Assembly: GCA_028874335.1 (NCBI GenBank)
Contig: JAPPJY010000051.1
Span: 1-34,246 of the forward strand
Direction of reading: 5' to 3'
Source of the DNA: Gemmatimonadota bacterium
Lineage (GTDB): Bacteria; Latescibacterota; UBA2968; GCA-2709665
DNA length: 34,246 bases
The position numbers were made by a program, and so were the translations under genes. Positions 34,222 through 34,246 of this stretch are shown here, piece by piece. The stretch's first letter is position 1. Every line of letters begins with the position of its first letter. The notes below the pieces were generated by a model, which was given only the letters and a program-made list of their open reading frames with translations, had not been told where the DNA came from and did not search any database.

Positions 34222-34246
34222 TTCCTTTTGAAGCGACCAAAAGGAA
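34222..34246. repeat. 9-bp hairpin at the right edge
   Basis: TTCCTTTTG (34222–34230) and CAAAAGGAA (34238–34246) are perfect reverse complements around the loop AAGCGAC. The hairpin is cut by the window end. The 140 bp after moaE hold no gene. It may be an intergenic repeat copy; a terminator is less likely because no T-run is visible after it. Confidence 0.5.

Overview
The window is a chromosomal replication-origin region of a GC-rich, Gram-negative-type bacterium. The evidence is the conserved gene order mnmE–yidC–rnpA–rpmH (minus strand) back to back with dnaA–dnaN–recF–dciA–gyrB–gyrA (plus strand). The Gram-negative inference rests on a YidC with a large periplasmic domain and an exported SurA-like chaperone. 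No taxonomic marker (such as rRNA) lies in the window. The protein style (Pro at GyrA position 87, a long S41 protease, simple sigma70-type promoters with a TATATT -10) would fit an uncultivated FCB/PVC-like or Latescibacterota-like lineage, but that placement is inference only. No phage, insertion sequence, CRISPR array or obvious genomic island is present; nearly everything is core housekeeping.

Layout. 1–544: non-coding, with decayed hairpin-type intergenic repeats. 545–4455 (minus): tRNA modification GTPase MnmE, membrane insertase YidC, RNase P protein and ribosomal protein L34, read from a near-consensus promoter at 4523–4551. 4552–5014: AT-rich island and hairpins between the two divergent arms. 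5015–6439: dnaA, ended by a strong terminator. 6541–7194: probable oriC, with one perfect and five single-mismatch DnaA boxes, a 25% GC stretch and a 15-bp palindrome. 7195–14878: dnaN, recF, a DciA-like gene, gyrB and gyrA. 14879–16970: an intergenic repeat cluster, homoserine dehydrogenase (minus strand) and tRNA-Asp followed by two terminators. 16969–34080 (all plus): mfd, a SurA-like isomerase, a small S4 RNA-binding protein, a methyltransferase, a DHH phosphoesterase, an ornithine-type transcarbamylase, thymidylate kinase, a long S41 protease, a coiled-coil protein, an ATP-grasp-like protein, larE, peptide deformylase, a PHP phosphoesterase, a nicotinate phosphoribosyltransferase, moaD and moaE.

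How the genes work together. Transcription runs outward from the origin on both sides, so almost all genes are co-directional with replication; hom is the exception. Initiation (DnaA, probable DciA helicase loader), elongation (beta clamp), repair (RecF, Mfd) and topology (GyrAB) are grouped at the origin. The right arm is a series of short, often overlapping cistrons: S41 protease/coiled-coil protein, ATP-grasp/larE, def/PHP and moaD/moaE overlap at their stop/start codons and are probably translationally coupled.

Most interesting points: a MoaD whose C-terminal Gly-Gly is followed by a 19-residue tail; a LarE with the three-cysteine iron-sulfur pattern coupled to an unknown ATP-grasp-like gene with no larB/larC nearby; a GyrA with Glu83 and Pro87 at the quinolone-contact positions; a transcarbamylase with an altered ornithine-binding loop; a 33-nt element repeated upstream of two distant genes; and a 17-bp inverted repeat between gyrB and gyrA. 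I saw no clearly new multi-gene system; the LarE/ATP-grasp pair and the tailed MoaD are the best candidates for new biochemistry.
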